DNA from: Lotus japonicus | Taxonomy: Eukaryota; Streptophyta; Magnoliopsida; Fabales; Fabaceae | Length of the DNA stretch: 64,000 nt | Direction: 5' to 3' | Assembly (NCBI RefSeq): GCF_012489685.1 | Contig: NC_080043.1 | Coordinates: 50,235,127 to 50,299,126 of the forward strand | In this document: piece by piece, positions 11,930 through 24,000 of the stretch | Numbering within the stretch: the stretch's first letter is position 1 | Layout of the letters: every line of letters begins with the position of its first letter | The notes under the pieces: model-generated | Seen by the model: only the letters and a program-made list of their open reading frames with translations | Told to the model about the DNA's origin: nothing | The model's database searches: none | Position numbers and translations under genes: made by a program

Positions 11930-12514
11930 ATGAGCAAGAGGCAGAGGGATGCGTGGGAGGGGAGGTTCCATTCAGGGAGTGCGACTTTTACCCTTATTGA
12001 TGAGGACCCGAGGTCGTGGGAGATTGACCACCTCCGACGACGAGTGACGTGCACTGGTCGTGTAGCTGAGGACAGAGCCGATGAGTTTGGTGTGCATTTC
12101 GACCGACAGATTTATCGCTGCAGGTTGAGCTTCAACGTGCCACCTGAAGTCCTTGGGAGCACTCTTAGAGAGCCTTCTTCTTCAGCACCACCTCCGATCG
12201 TGGAGCAGACACCACCTCCACCTATGCCGGTGAAGGAGGAGCCGACGACATTACCCCCTCATCCAGCCACCTCTACCCCTGTGCGCTTTCGTATCATTCC
12301 TCGCGTGATCCGGAAGACCATCAAGGTGGTTACTACGACGGTGGACTTGGATACCGACGTGATTGATATACTGGACACTAATGACGAGGTTGAGGCGGGA
12401 GTGAGTGCGGGGACTGGAGCAGGTTCCTTGGACGAGCCCGAGGAGGCGTTAGAGGAGGAGACTGACCGAGAGGAGGAGTCCGACCCAGAGGAGGACGTGT
12501 GGCCTGATTTCTAG
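11930..12514 (+). CDS. Acidic 194-aa ORF inside LTR fragment B
   Basis: Opens with MSKRQRDAWEGRFHSG, has a TFTLIDEDPRSW segment at residues ~20-31, a proline-rich middle (PPPIVEQTPPPPMPV, ~90-105) and a Glu/Asp-rich end (EEETDREEESDPEEDVWPDF). No known domain is recognised. It lies in the distal part of the LTR, after the aagttgaccct landmark. Fragment A and the solo LTR have matching DNA at the same place (around 9130-9220 and 17280-17360) that also reads ..DEDPD.., but there the frame is broken. It could be a conserved accessory LTR ORF, or chance openness in a G/C-richer patch. The preserved peptide phrase argues mildly for the former. No expression evidence. Confidence 0.4.
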   Translation: MSKRQRDAWEGRFHSGSATFTLIDEDPRSWEIDHLRRRVTCTGRVAEDRADEFGVHFDRQIYRCRLSFNVPPEVLGSTLREPSSSAPPPIVEQTPPPPMPVKEEPTTLPPHPATSTPVRFRIIPRVIRKTIKVVTTTVDLDTDVIDILDTNDEVEAGVSAGTGAGSLDEPEEALEEETDREEESDPEEDVWPDF

Positions 12515-12832
12515 CTTGGGTTGGGGTAGTTTAGATGTGTCGGTCGGTGTTGAGCCACTCATTGTACATTTTGGGGACATGGTAGATCTCACTTATTTTG
12601 TACTTTTTTATTCAGATGTAATGACTTGTATTCGACTACTTATCCCTCTTTGTTGAGGTGAGTTGTTATAAACTCTTTATGTCTATTTACTTATGTTGGG
12701 AATTATCTATGCATGTTATAGAAGCATTATCCCAAAAAGAAAAAATATATATATATACCTCTGCATTTAGGACAGGTTGTATTTTAAGGTGGCTCAAGGT
12801 TACTAAGTAACCCCGAAAATCGGGGAGTTACA

Positions 12833-13808
12833 GGGAGCTATATTTTTCTTCAATTGTATGAATCATCCATTGTAGTTAATTGTTGTGGAAAAAAATTTAT
12901 TGGATGTATTCGGCCTGAGTGTGAATATTTGATTTAAGCTTTGATTGAGATTTAAGGCTTTGTTTTATAACAGCTTTTGAGAAATGGTTTATTTGAGGCC
13001 AGACCCTATGAAATGTGATATTTAAGTTTTTTCAAATATCAACCTCTAGGTTTGCTTTTGGGTGATATTTAAGCTTAACTAACCACCTTATTTCAAACTC
13101 TAGGAGGTATGACTCAATCTTTGTAGCATTGGAGAAAATTGGTCCGGCCAATAAGAATTTGGTGGATTCTTCACCAAAGAGGAAACTTTTCCATTTTTCA
13201 ACATTGACCAATGGAGCTGCTTTTAAAGGGTCTTGAAGGTCCCCTCCTTGAGCCACCAAGAGAGGCTATTGACAATTCAAACAAGAACTTGAAGATCAAA
13301 TACATATGCATTATAAATTTATGACCTAAATTTATTAGTGCTAACATATTAGAGTTACGAGATGTCACAGGGAGGAACATTTCACATGAAAAATGAAAAT
13401 TTGTACGAGTTAAAAAAAATAATATTTCATTTTCCTATAACTTAAGTGTATTTTTAATAATTTAAACAATAATTATATATTTATGTATTGTTACATATCT
13501 AAACCACAAAAACAATACCCTATATGCCAGGTATACATCTTCGTAAACAAAATTCAGTTATACTTCACATATGCAAAACTTAAAGATTTTGGCTTATTAA
13601 CTCAAAAATTTTTATATTAGTTAATTCAGTGTATGCTTACAAAACACTAGAATTGAGTGTCTGAATTTATGCCCTTTAAATATCTGCATCTTTATTATGA
13701 TTGTTCTTACATTCTTAGTATCTTAAATTTTTATAGTTTAAAATATTGATTGATGTATCAAATACAATAGACAAATTCCCCGTGCAACGCGCGGGTAAAA
13801 AACACTAG
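12833..13808 (+). mobile_element. Helitron 3' end with possible captured fragment
   Basis: At 13778-13795 the sequence cccgtgcaacgcgcggg forms a short hairpin, followed ten bases later by CTAG (13805-13808) and then T. A GC hairpin close to a CTRR end, with insertion between A and T, is the hallmark of Helitron 3' termini, and two more of the same family occur at 53.5 and 61.2 kb. The 5' TC end is not identified, so the left limit is nominal. A stretch at about 13120-13350 reads as gene-like codons in pieces and could be captured exon material; I do not recognise it. Confidence 0.55.
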
Positions 13809-14091
13809 TTCTTTTGAAAGGGAACGATGTCCATATCCCGTCGATTAAATTTATCAAGTTTTTCAAAAGGCACAAACCTAGTCTTTTTTAACTTAATATG
13901 TTTTAAAAAAAAAATCTAAATTAAAAAAAAGTAATTTGGTCTGACTTGATCTCGACCTAATATAAGCTGGTCGTAACCCCCCTACAAAACGGTCTAACAT
14001 ATCCCACCCCTATCTCTTTCAATTGATGATGGTTAATTTTACTTAACCTATTAATGCATGTTTATTTTGACATTAGAGTCAACATAGATAA
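13809..14091. other. Spacer, no gene seen
   Basis: Short AT-rich spacer between the Helitron end and the solo LTR. No coding or RNA signal seen. Confidence 0.5.
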
Positions 14092-14782
14092 TGTAAGACC
14101 TGAATTTTAAGAACAAGCTAATTTCCGACTCACGCGTAGAATCAGTGTAAGCGTGACAGGAGTTTGATATTTGAGAAAGATTAATGAAGAAGAAAGTCCA
14201 GGAATTGCTTGAGGAATGTTGTGTAGTCATTTTCAGAGTTAGTGCGAGTCGTCTGCACACCTGCCTTATGGCGAGCGTGTCTAGTATAGGCTATATCGCT
14301 TTTAGAGTAACGTTTTAAGTGAGATTTCGTACTCTTGAAAAATTTAAAGATTCTCTTTATTTTTCCTTCGACCAGCGTTTCATTTCGGAACTCTGGACTG
14401 TACGCACGATAGTATTTACTTTTCGGAAGTCCGCCGACGCTAATTTCTTTGCTTCGAAACCCTATATCCGAGCAATGGATGAAGACTTTCTCTATTCGAG
14501 ACTTCTAACGAAGTTTCCGTCCGCGCTGCCAGATTTGTTTCGACATTTCCAATCTTTCTTCAGAAGGAAGTTTTGTCGTTTGAGCATCACAGCAAAAAGT
14601 AGTTTTTCGGGACAGATTAACTTACACCGCTTTTGGGATTTTAGATATCGTTTTTCCCAAATGTCAGAGATTTGTTTTGAGTTCTGGAGTTCTGACGCCA
14701 GAATCTCTCTAAGAATTCATTGGTGATCGTGCTGCGAAAATCGGAATCGCGAAATTTTCATTTTCCCGCGATTTCGCCCGCC

Positions 14783-14790
14783 TATAAATA
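14783..14790 (+). promoter_or_regulatory. TATA box of the solo LTR
   Basis: tataaata in the context cgcctataaataggcg, a strong plant TATA box, at the position expected for the U3/R boundary. Confidence 0.6.
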
Positions 14791-16773
14791 GGCGAAAAAG
14801 TAAAATATCTTCCATTTTCCTCCATTAGTGGCCGAGAATTGAGGAGAGAAGGAGGGGAGGAGATTTTCGCCAAAACTCGACCAATCTTCGCGCAGTTCGT
14901 CCCTACTTCTAGGTATTGAGGTAACTAGCATGATTCCTACTTCTGTTTACTGTTTCTGTCGCGTTTCTGAAGTCGTTTCTGTGCTCACAGTTTTGAGCTT
15001 TTTCTAAAATTGTCCGATTTCCCTGATTTCTTGCTTGGGTTATGTTCCTTACGTTCCCATGAGTCTAAAACCTCTGTCAGTAATCGCTGATTGTGATCCA
15101 GTTGTTCAAGATCTGAAAAACTGTTTCAAAACCCTTTTTGTCTCACATTTCGAAACTTTATTGTCGAAAAGCTATAATCTGACTTCGCGCCTTTAGGATT
15201 TGTTGTCACGGATGTCATGAGGATCATTGCCGTCAAATTTGTTTTCAGAACTGATAACTTTGAAGTTTTGAGCCTTTATTTTGGACCAAAATGCCCCTGG
15301 ATAGCCGTATTTCGACCCGATTGTCCGAAAATTGTTCTGACAGTTTCTTTGCCTTAGTTTTACCCTAAAACTACCTTGTAAACAGATTTGATCGAAGAAA
15401 AAGGGCCGGAGCTCTTTTTCCTTTGAGGTCGTGGGCTATTTTCTTTAGGGGGAGTTTTTCGTTTTCGAAAACTTGTCTTTTCGTACCCATATGTCGTATT
15501 CTGAAGCTTTAATGCTTTGTCTATCGTTTATGTATTGTATTGCGATCGAACTAATCGATTTTGTGTGGATTCTGCTTTGTTTTCTCCGAGGTTCAGTTGA
15601 AGGAACTTTGGAATCTTCAGAGGATTTGAGTGAAGGAGCCTTTACTTGCGAGACTGGAGCAGCTCGAGGTTAGGGCAACTTACTGTATTAGCTATGATTG
15701 CATGATAGGCGTCGATAAATTCGACTTATGCTTTACTATGATATTGATTATGATGATGGTCTATTGTTATGAATGTTTTCATAACTTATGATGTTGATGT
15801 TGTGATATTGTTGGATTTGTGCGTTTTGACGCGACTTCGGAGTGGAGATTCATTGATCTGGTGATCTTTGATATTTCGGGTTGGATGAACAACCCTAGGC
15901 AAGTCCAAACGAGGGGTTTGAGACTTAGCCATTTGTTGGTATTCGTTGGTTTACTTAGACTTTCCCCGGGAAACTTCTTTTGGAGGGTTTTTTTGGAAAA
16001 CTTAGAATGATTAGAATTTCGAAAACTAGAGACTTTGGGAAACTTAGACTTTGAGAAATAAACTCATAACTTGAATAATTCGAATCGAAACAATTTTTAT
16101 TAACGTTTAAGGATAGGAGAACTGAAGGGGAAAATATTTACGAAAGACGGGGAAAAGTCGACTTTGTTGTGGGTTTGGAGAGTTTTGGAATTGGGAAAGC
16201 CACTAAGGTGATTATTGAAAGTCACCGAGTACTCTAGTACTCTTGGGAGTGTTGTTGGAGCCGTGTTGTATTGACCGACACCTAGTGCTCTTGTTGTTTG
16301 GGCTGTGTTGTATTGACCGACACTAGACCCTGGTGTATTCTTGTTGGTGGAGTTGTGTTGTATTGACCGACACTAACTCTTGGGTTGTTTTGAGGTTGGG
16401 TTTGAGCTAAACACTTATGTGGTGAGGACGAGTCGTGGTTTTGATAATCATATTGCACACATGCATATACGCGATGAAGTGCCAAGCAGAGTACTTCGGT
16501 ATAGCAGGAAGTAACGATCAGCCATGCAGAGTTGAATCGGTCCTGACTATATCTGGCACAACAGGAGGTAACGATCATCCATGTAGAGTTGTATCGTGCC
16601 TGTTGATGTTCGGCATAGCAAGCAGAAATGGTCAAACCATGTAGAGTTTGTACCGTCTTGACTATAGCCAAAGGTGATAAGCAACGCCCGAGCAGAAATG
16701 GTTAAACACGAGGCCAGTGTTACGACCGTCTCGAGGTGCCCAGCCTATAAGTGGCAATACCGTTAGTTTGTCC

Positions 16774-16909
16774 CGTCGCCAAGCAGAGTGACGTCGTTGA
16801 TTTGTTACGTCGCCAAGCAGAGTGACGTTGTTGATTTGTTCCGTCGCCAAGCAGAGTGACGTTGTTGATTTGTCCCGTCGCCAAGCAGAGTGACGTTATT
16901 CGGGTTTGT
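16774..16909 (+). repeat. 34-bp tandem repeats in the solo LTR
   Basis: The phrase cgtcgccaagcagagtgacg recurs at 16774, 16808, 16842 and 16876, a 34-base period with few changes. Looser relatives of the unit (agcagaaatggt, agcagagta) extend upstream to ~16480. Confidence 0.8.
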
Positions 16910-17834
16910 GTCAGCATATTCTGCACCGGCACACAATACATCTTATTATGATTGACGTTGCATGACATATCATGCACTCTAATTATAGTTGTTGAGATAT
17001 GATAATTTGATGTTGATAAACATCGTTAGGTATTGATGATTGAACTGTGTAAGAGATTCGAGAACATGCTATGTATATACCTTAGGGTAGGCAATACATA
17101 ACTTATATGTATATATATACAACATATGTATATACCCCCTTTATCGCATGTTGATTGTATATCTATTGTATTCTGTAAGTTGACCCTCGCACCTTGGCTT
17201 TGTTTGTATGTTTGTGCTTGGGCGGTCGGCCTGCTGCCAGGCGTCCGTCAGCCGGTTCGTGATGATTCGTTGTGCGGGAAAGACCCGGAGCGAAAAGACT
17301 ATTACTAAAGCTTTCGACGAGGACCCGGACTTCATGCCTGATCGAGGGAGGGTCGATGATAGTAGTGTGGGTTATGGGTGGTTAGAGTCTTTTGAGTTGG
17401 TTGTTACTGTAATAGCTCTGATTCGTTTGCTTTTGGGACAGGGTAGGTTCCCGACGCATGGCTTTTGTGTGGTTCTCTTACTGAGGGATCACAGTGAGTC
17501 AGTCGGACCATAGGGGTCTTTGCTTAGGCCATTTTGAGGCCGACCTTCTCCTAGTGGGTTGTACTTGTAAACTTTCTTACTCACACTTCTGGGTCTGTAT
17601 ATATTTGCCTACGGGCACACTGTTTTGGAGTCACTGCGAGTGCGCGTGACGTGGAAGTGCAGCTGAGGCTGTACATGTCTATATTTGATGTACATTGGTT
17701 AGTTAGTGGTTGGGTTATGTTGTTATTTTATATTGCTTTGATTAAAAGGAATCAATCGAAAAAAAATTACCTGTTTTTCCGCGAAAGTTTATTTTTTGGT
17801 TACTAAAGTGACACCTGGAAATCGGGGTGTTACA

Positions 17835-18167
17835 AATAGAATTTCACATATTTTATTATACCAGTGAAAAAATAAAAATTTATCACATTGAGTTTTGTAG
17901 TATGATTTTAATACATTAACTTCAACACATTGAGTTCAACGAAAATCTAAATACAAACTCAATTTGAATTAATGTACATCATAACAATAACAACAAAATC
18001 CATACCCGCACTTTTCTTTTCTCTATCTTATTTTCATGACACACCACATTTATTTTTTTCTCTTTTCTCATTTTTCTCTAATATCTTAAAAAAAAAATCG
18101 TAGACAAATCTTTATTAGACTTCGTCCGGAATAAAAGTGAATGAGACTGGATTCTAATTTGATGTTA
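17835..18167. other. AT-rich spacer, no gene seen
   Basis: AT-rich DNA between the solo LTR and the Mutator-like element. No gene or repeat boundary recognised. Confidence 0.5.
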
Positions 18168-18176
18168 TTTTTTTAT

Positions 18177-18360
18177 GGCTTAAAAGCACTTTTGGTCCCC
18201 CACTTATAGTCTATGTGTAGTTTTGGTCCTTAAAGTTTAAAAATTGCATTTTTCGTCCCACACGTTTATCTCCGTTAGCATTTTTGGTTTTCCATCCATT
18301 TTCATCCAATATTTAACTTTTTCTGGATTAAAAATAAAAATAAATAAAAAAACCCAAAAT
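18177..18360 (+). repeat. MULE left terminal inverted repeat
   Basis: Pairs with 28780-28952 over most of its length. It starts ggcttaaaagcacttttgg and includes ggtccttaaagtttaaaaat. Confidence 0.8.
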
Positions 18361-19222
18361 CTTCATGAGTTCTTCATCTTCTTCAAATACCTTTCATCAA
18401 TAAACCCAGAAAAGTTCACAAATAAAAAACAATCTCCCCAAACTCACTCATCATCATAAAAAATATATAGTTGAACATGTAAATTCAGTACCGGATTCGC
18501 AACAATAGAGTATTTTTAATCAAATCTAATTAATGGAACACTAAGATTCAGTAGTCACTGCATATTTTAATATTTTAAAGCTCACCTACCTCTTGGGACA
18601 AAATGTTTTAAATATTGAGTAAATGTAAAATACTGTACATGGCTATGACTTGGAATAAGAGTAAAAACCCACTAAACCTCACCTCGATCTCTCTCTGGAA
18701 ATCAAAGCCCACTTCTTACTGTCACTCTAAAGTGCAGAAAACTATCATAGATCTGTTCTTATTCACAAAAACCTAACCCAATTGACAGTTCCAAGTCAAG
18801 CTCATTGATTCTTCAACTGATGCAGCGACTTGGACTGGTCATAGATCTGATGTGGGAGATCGAGAGAGACGGTTTTGCGGAGGAGAGGAGAACATGGACT
18901 CGACGGTGGGTTCGATGGGTTTGTCTCCACCGTCAGACTCTTTGACCAGAAACTTTAATGGGATTTTCAATAATTAAGAAGAAGAACGAGATGGGATTTT
19001 CGGTTGATGGTTAATTTGAGATCTAGAATTGATGTTGGTGTCGCTTCCATTGCTACTATGTTGTGGGACTGCAGATGTTGGGTTGGGGTTGGATGAGAGG
19101 ACGGGGGAGGGGGTTCTTGAGATTTGGGTGGAGTTGAGGACAAGGTTGATGATTTTCTGGGTTTTTTGGAGGAACATATGAAGATGATGATGGAAGTTCT
19201 TTGAAGAAGATAAGTATTCATT

Positions 19223-19594
19223 TGGACTGGGCGGGACATAAAGAAGATTATGTCCCGCCCAAAATGAACAATAAACCATTGACGACAGCCAAGGCGGGAA
19301 AGGCAACATGACGAGCTTCATTGCCCTCCCTTAGGTGATGGACCCACAAGCCAGCTGGAAGATTCCTTTGGATTTGTCTTATATGTACGGGGATTTGGGC
19401 CCTGATTGTCAGGCCCAAATATAGGAAAGATCCATATCATGACCACCCCCTCTATAAAAGGGGAGGTCATCCACTTGTACAAAACCAACTTTTTCAGCAT
19501 TAATGAGAATATTCCTTTTATGGTAGACTTGCTATTTTAGTGCTCTGCTAGGGTTTACTTTTTATCTTACGTAAGCTTGCCCTAGTACAGAACA
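19223..19594 (+). repeat. 5' LTR of the Tat element
   Basis: 372 bp, starting TGGACTGGGCGGG and ending CAGAACA. TATA box tataaaagg at 19452-19460, with transcription expected to start ~30 bases later. Confidence 0.9.
19452..19460 (+). promoter_or_regulatory. TATA box in Tat 5' LTR
   Basis: ctctataaaagggg context; drives the genomic RNA. The same box is present in the 3' LTR at about 28632. Confidence 0.65.
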
Positions 19595-19595
19595 T

Positions 19596-19613
19596 TGGCG
19601 CCGTCTGTGGGGA
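19596..19613 (+). other. Primer-binding site of the Tat element
   Basis: TGGCGCCGTCTGTGGGGA begins one base after the 5' LTR. The form is standard for Tat elements and is probably complementary to a tRNA-Arg 3' end; the tRNA assignment is from memory and not certain. Confidence 0.7.
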
Positions 19614-19654
19614 AGACTTAGCTCTTCCGGTGACAGAAGGAGGAATCGCGAGCC

Positions 19655-21040
19655 ATGGAGACTCGTTCATGCGGCGTAGGTCGGCGCGATCATCGCCGGC
19701 GCGGTGGTGGTCGACACGGCGGTCGCGCCGGCGGACGAAACAACAACCGTCCCGTACTGGACGAGCAAGAGCAGGAAGCTTCCTCGGAGGGGGTCCACTC
19801 AGTGGCGCCGTCGCCGGCGTCATTGGTGAATGCAGCTCCGGGAAGACCTTCAGATCTGATCGCTAAATCAGATCCAGGTGTTCGGCGGCGTTCAACGCCG
19901 CCTGACTACGTGAATTTGGAAGATCTTAAAACCACTGCTCCACGGAGAGCGCAAGAGACAGTGACAGGTATCACGCCTGCGGCTTTGCAACAAATGTTAG
20001 ATACCTTGCAGAAGGTGCAGTCCCAAAACGAGCAGTTGCAAGCCCAAGTTGAGTATCTTACTCAGCGGCAGGATTTTAAGCAAGAACAACGCCTGGAGGC
20101 GGAGGATGTAGTTGAATTCCAACCTTTTGTTCCAGCCATCACTAGGGTGGACATTCCAAAGCACCTGCAAACCATGGCATTAGACGCCTTTTCGGGCGAA
20201 TCTGATCCTATGGAGCATCTTAGATACTTCAATACCAAAATGGTGATCGGCGGGGCGACGGATGCGGTAAAATGTCGATTATTGCCTTCCACGTTCAAGG
20301 GCATGGCGATGCAGTGGTTCATTCGACAACCGCCCTTCTCCATTGATAATTTCACTGATCTGTCCACTAAGTTTCTGACTCAATTTTCCGCCAATAAAAC
20401 CACAAAAGCAACAATGTTCGATCTTATCAGCATACATCAGCAACCAGGCGAGAAATTAAAAACCTATATGGCACGCTTCAGCAAGATGGCGGTGCAGTTG
20501 GAGGATGAAAATCCAGATGTCTGTTTGGCGTCATTCAAAAATGGCCTTCGGGCGGGAGATTTGAATAGAGACTTAACAAGGCGACCGGCGAAGGATATGA
20601 TGGATCTTCGCGCTCGTGTTCAAGAGTTCATATTGATCGAGCAAGATGACCAGAAGAAACAAGAAAGAGAGGAAGGACGTAAGCAGTCTCAATCTGGCGG
20701 TGTTTCACAAGACAAATCTAAGGCGGGGAAGGAAACCAGGATAGCGCAAACCCCCCGTGTACCAAGACCGGGACCATACCAAAACTCTAAACCTGGCTTT
20801 CAAAATACATGGCACAGAAATTCACAAGGTCCCGCTGCTGCCACAGCTGGTCAGCCTGGTGCTTCGCCAACGCCAGTCCCACTTACTAAGTTGAATGCAC
20901 CCTTAAGTACCATTTTAAGGGCGGTTGGACAGACCAACGTTGTGCAGTACCCACCACCCCCACGGCGGCCGCCAGCTAACGTGGACACCAATAGGTGGTG
21001 CGAGTACCACAAAGCGTTGGGGCATACGACAGATAATTGA
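19655..21040 (+). pseudogene. gag of the Tat element, ends at a TGA in the zinc knuckle
   Basis: 461 codons: a basic Arg/Gly-rich N-terminus, a coiled segment (LQQMLDTLQKVQSQNEQLQ, ~110-130), then the retrotransposon gag core from about residue 165 (LDAFSGESDPMEHLRYFNTK; MAQWF-like MAMQWFIRQPPF), a Lys/Glu-rich linker and a final knuckle CEYHKALGHTTDN. The next codon, where the family has the last Cys, is TGA (21038-21040). Reading continues open in the same frame (WNLRREIDRLIKAGHL) into the protease. The start ATG is the first in-frame ATG 60 bases after the LTR. I infer a single gag-pol frame broken by a point mutation. Programmed readthrough is less likely because the stop replaces a conserved zinc ligand. 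Confidence 0.85.
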
Positions 21041-21067
21041 TGGAATTTAAGGCGGGAAATTGATCGC

Positions 21068-24000
21068 TTGATTAAAGCTGGCCATTTGGCAAACTTTGTT
21101 AAAGACACAGCAGCGCCGGAGGTAGCTAAAATCACTGAAGGGGACAAAGGTAAAGGTAAAGAGATAGTTGAAGAGTTGGGCGATCCTGTTGGGGAATGCT
21201 CATCTATTGCAGGAGGATTTGGCGGGGGTGCAATTTCAAGTAAGGCTAGAAAACGCTACGTGGCGGCAGTACACTCAGTACAGGAGTCGAACGAAGGCGA
21301 GTGTTGGGTGAATCATTCCCCTATTATATTTACCCCTCAGGATTTCGCACATGTAATTCCCCATGACAACGATCCAATTGTGGTAACAATTAGGGTTAAC
21401 AATTATGTGACAAAGAAAGTATTCTTAGACCAGGGATCTTCGGCGGATATCATCTATGGAGACGCCTTTGATCGCCTGGGACTAAAGGAATCAGATTTGA
21501 AACCATACAGGGGAACTTTGGTGGGATTCACAGGAGACCGTGTCAGTGTGCGGGGATACGTCGAAATTCCGACTGCCTTTGGAGAAGGAGAGTTTGTCAA
21601 GAAGTTTCAAGTAAAGTACTTAGTATTGGCATGTAGAGCCAATTACAACGTACTCTTGGGGCGAGACACCCTCAACAAGGTCTGCGCGGTTATCTCAACT
21701 GATCATTTAACTGTTAAATATCCCGCCTGCAACGGGAAGGTCGGGATATTGCGTGTAGACCAGAATGCAGCAAGGGAATGCTATTTGAGAAGCGTGGCGC
21801 TCTATGGGCGGAAGGCCGCCAAGGAGAGCCATCGAATTACAGAAATCTTCCCACAAGAAGGATTTAGCTTGGACCCAAGAGATGATGCTGATGATTTTCG
21901 CCCACAACCGCTGGAAGAAACCAAGCAGGTGCAAGTCAAGGACAAGTTTCTAAAGATTGGCAGTGGTTTGACAACAGAACAAGAGGACAGACTAATCACC
22001 CTTCTGGGTGATAATCTAGATCTCTTCGCATGGACCATCAATGATGTACCAGGGATTGATCCCAAGGTGATCACTCACAAACTAGCCATACGACCAGGGG
22101 CGACCCCGGTCATCCAACCAAGGCGAAGAATGAGTGAAGAAAAGAACAAGGCTGTACAAGTAGAGACTGAAAAATTGATCAAGGCCCGCTTCATCCGTGA
22201 GGTACAGTACCCAACGTGGCTCGCCAATGTTGTAATGGTCAAGAAGGCCAATGGGAAATGGCGAATGTGCACGGACTACACGAGCCTGAACAAAGTGTGT
22301 CCCAAAGATTCGTACCCACTTCCCAATGTTGATAAGCTTGTGGATGGAGCTTCAGGGAATGAACTTTTAAGTCTCATGGACGCTTATTCGAGCTATAATC
22401 AGATTATGATGCATCCCTCGGATGAGGAAAGTACAGCATTCATGACCAATCAGGCGAACTATTGTTACAAGACAATGCCTTTTGGTTTGAAGAATGCAGG
22501 AGCTACGTACCAACGGCTCATGGACAAAATTTTTTCAAAGCAAGTAGGCAGGAATATGGAGGTGTATGTGGATGACATGTTTGTAAAATCCGCCAGGGCT
22601 AGTGATCATGGTGGCGACCTTAAAGAAGCGTTTGATCAGTTAAGAACATATCAAATGAAGTTGAACCCTGAGAAGTGTTCTTTTGGGATCCAGGGAGGAA
22701 AGTTCTTGGGATTTATGTTAACATCAAGAGGAATAGAAGTGAACCCAGATAAGGGAAGGGCGATCTTGGAAATGAAAAGCCCAACAAGTGTAAAGGAGGT
22801 TCAGCGTTTGACAGGGCGAATGGCCGCCTTGTCACATTTCTTGCCAATGGCGGGTGACAAAGCGGCCCCGTTCTTCACATGTTTAAAAAAGAATTCAAAG
22901 TTTCAGTGGACAGAGGAATGCGAACAAGCTTTTACCAGATTGAAAGAAACATTGGCCACATTACCGGTACTCTCCAAGCCAACACCAGGCGTTCCATTAG
23001 TGCTCTATTTAGCGGTTACTGACAAGGCGGTAAGTACGGTTTTGCTCCAGGAAGAAGGAAAAAAGCAGAAAGTTATATATTTCGTGAGTCATACTTTACA
23101 GGGGGCAGAATTGCGGTACCAAAAAATTGAAAAGGCGGCTTTGGCGATTCTGAAAACTGCAAGGCGCCTCAGACCTTACTTCCAAAGTTTCCAAGTCAAA
23201 GTTAAAACTGATGTTCCCTTAAGGCAAGTACTTCAGAAGCCTGATTTATCAGGGCGATTGGTTAGCTGGTCAGTTGAGCTATCAGAGTATGACATACAAT
23301 ATGAGCCAAGGGGCCAAATCACAGTCCAGAGTTTAATTGACTTCGTGGCGGAATTAACACCCACTGAAGGAGAGAAGACTCAAGGAGAATGGGTCCTGTC
23401 TGTGGATGGATCCTCTAATAACACTGGAAGTGGGGCGGGAATAACAATCGAAAGTCCAGATAAAATGATCATTGAACAGTCTCTCAAGTTCGAGTTCAAG
23501 GCGAGCAATAATCAATCTGAGTACGAGGCTCTGATTGCCGGCTTAAGGTTGGCCATTGAGTTGGGAGTCCAGAAGTTATTTATCAAAGGAGATTCGCAGT
23601 TAGTGGTTAAACAAGTGAAAGGCGAGTACCAGGTGAAGGATCCGCAACTGTCCAAATATTTGGAAGTGGTGCGCAGATTGATGATGGAGGTCAAAGAAAT
23701 CAAAATAGAACATGTTCCGAGGGGACAAAATGAGAGGGCTGATGTGTTGGCGAAGTTGGCAAGCACAGGGAGATTGGGCAACTACCAGACAGTCATTCAA
23801 GAAACCCTGCCTCGCCCGAGCATTGATTTGGTAGAAATAAAGTTGAAAGCTGTAAAGTCAGTCAGTGAGGGCGAGATATCTTGGATGGAATCGATTAAAA
23901 CCTTCTTAGAGAACCCACCAAAGGAGGATGATTTGAACACGAGAGCAAAACGAAGGGAAGCCAGTTTCTACACACTGGTGGGTGGTGAGTTGTATCGGCG

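Larger units (their letters stand above)
9716..12832 (+). mobile_element. 5'-truncated LTR fragment B of the same superfamily
   Basis: Ends with ccccgaaaatcggggagttaca at 12832, the same terminal design as fragment A and the solo LTR, and shares the aagttgaccct landmark at ~11870. It starts directly at the end of fragment A and lacks a TG 5' end, so A may have inserted into B or both are deletion products. It carries two pairs of the palindromic cgcatgtgcgtgg motif (10583-10672) and the 194-codon ORF at 11930. Much of 9716-11100 is otherwise featureless. Confidence 0.6.
14092..17834 (+). mobile_element. 3.7 kb solo LTR (gypsy, Tekay/Del-like)
   Basis: Begins tgtaagacctgaatttt and ends gaaatcggggtgttaca, a matching TG...CA pair with short inverted ends. 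No primer-binding site follows and no second copy is nearby, so it is a solo LTR left by recombination between two LTRs. A TATA box (tataaata, 14783-14790) sits in G/C-rich DNA, with the presumed transcript start ~30 bases on. The flanks (gataa / aatag) do not form a clear 5-bp duplication. It is the complete version of the LTR represented by fragments A and B. Confidence 0.75.

Noticed and set aside
14087..17839. Target-site duplication for the solo LTR (gataa versus aatag)
   Set aside because: The pentamers do not match; partial similarity in AT-rich DNA is not evidence.
21038..21040. Programmed TGA readthrough between gag and pol in the Tat element
   Set aside because: The stop falls on the last Cys of the zinc knuckle, and a second TGA occurs in the integrase; mutation is simpler. 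Kept only as a testable alternative.
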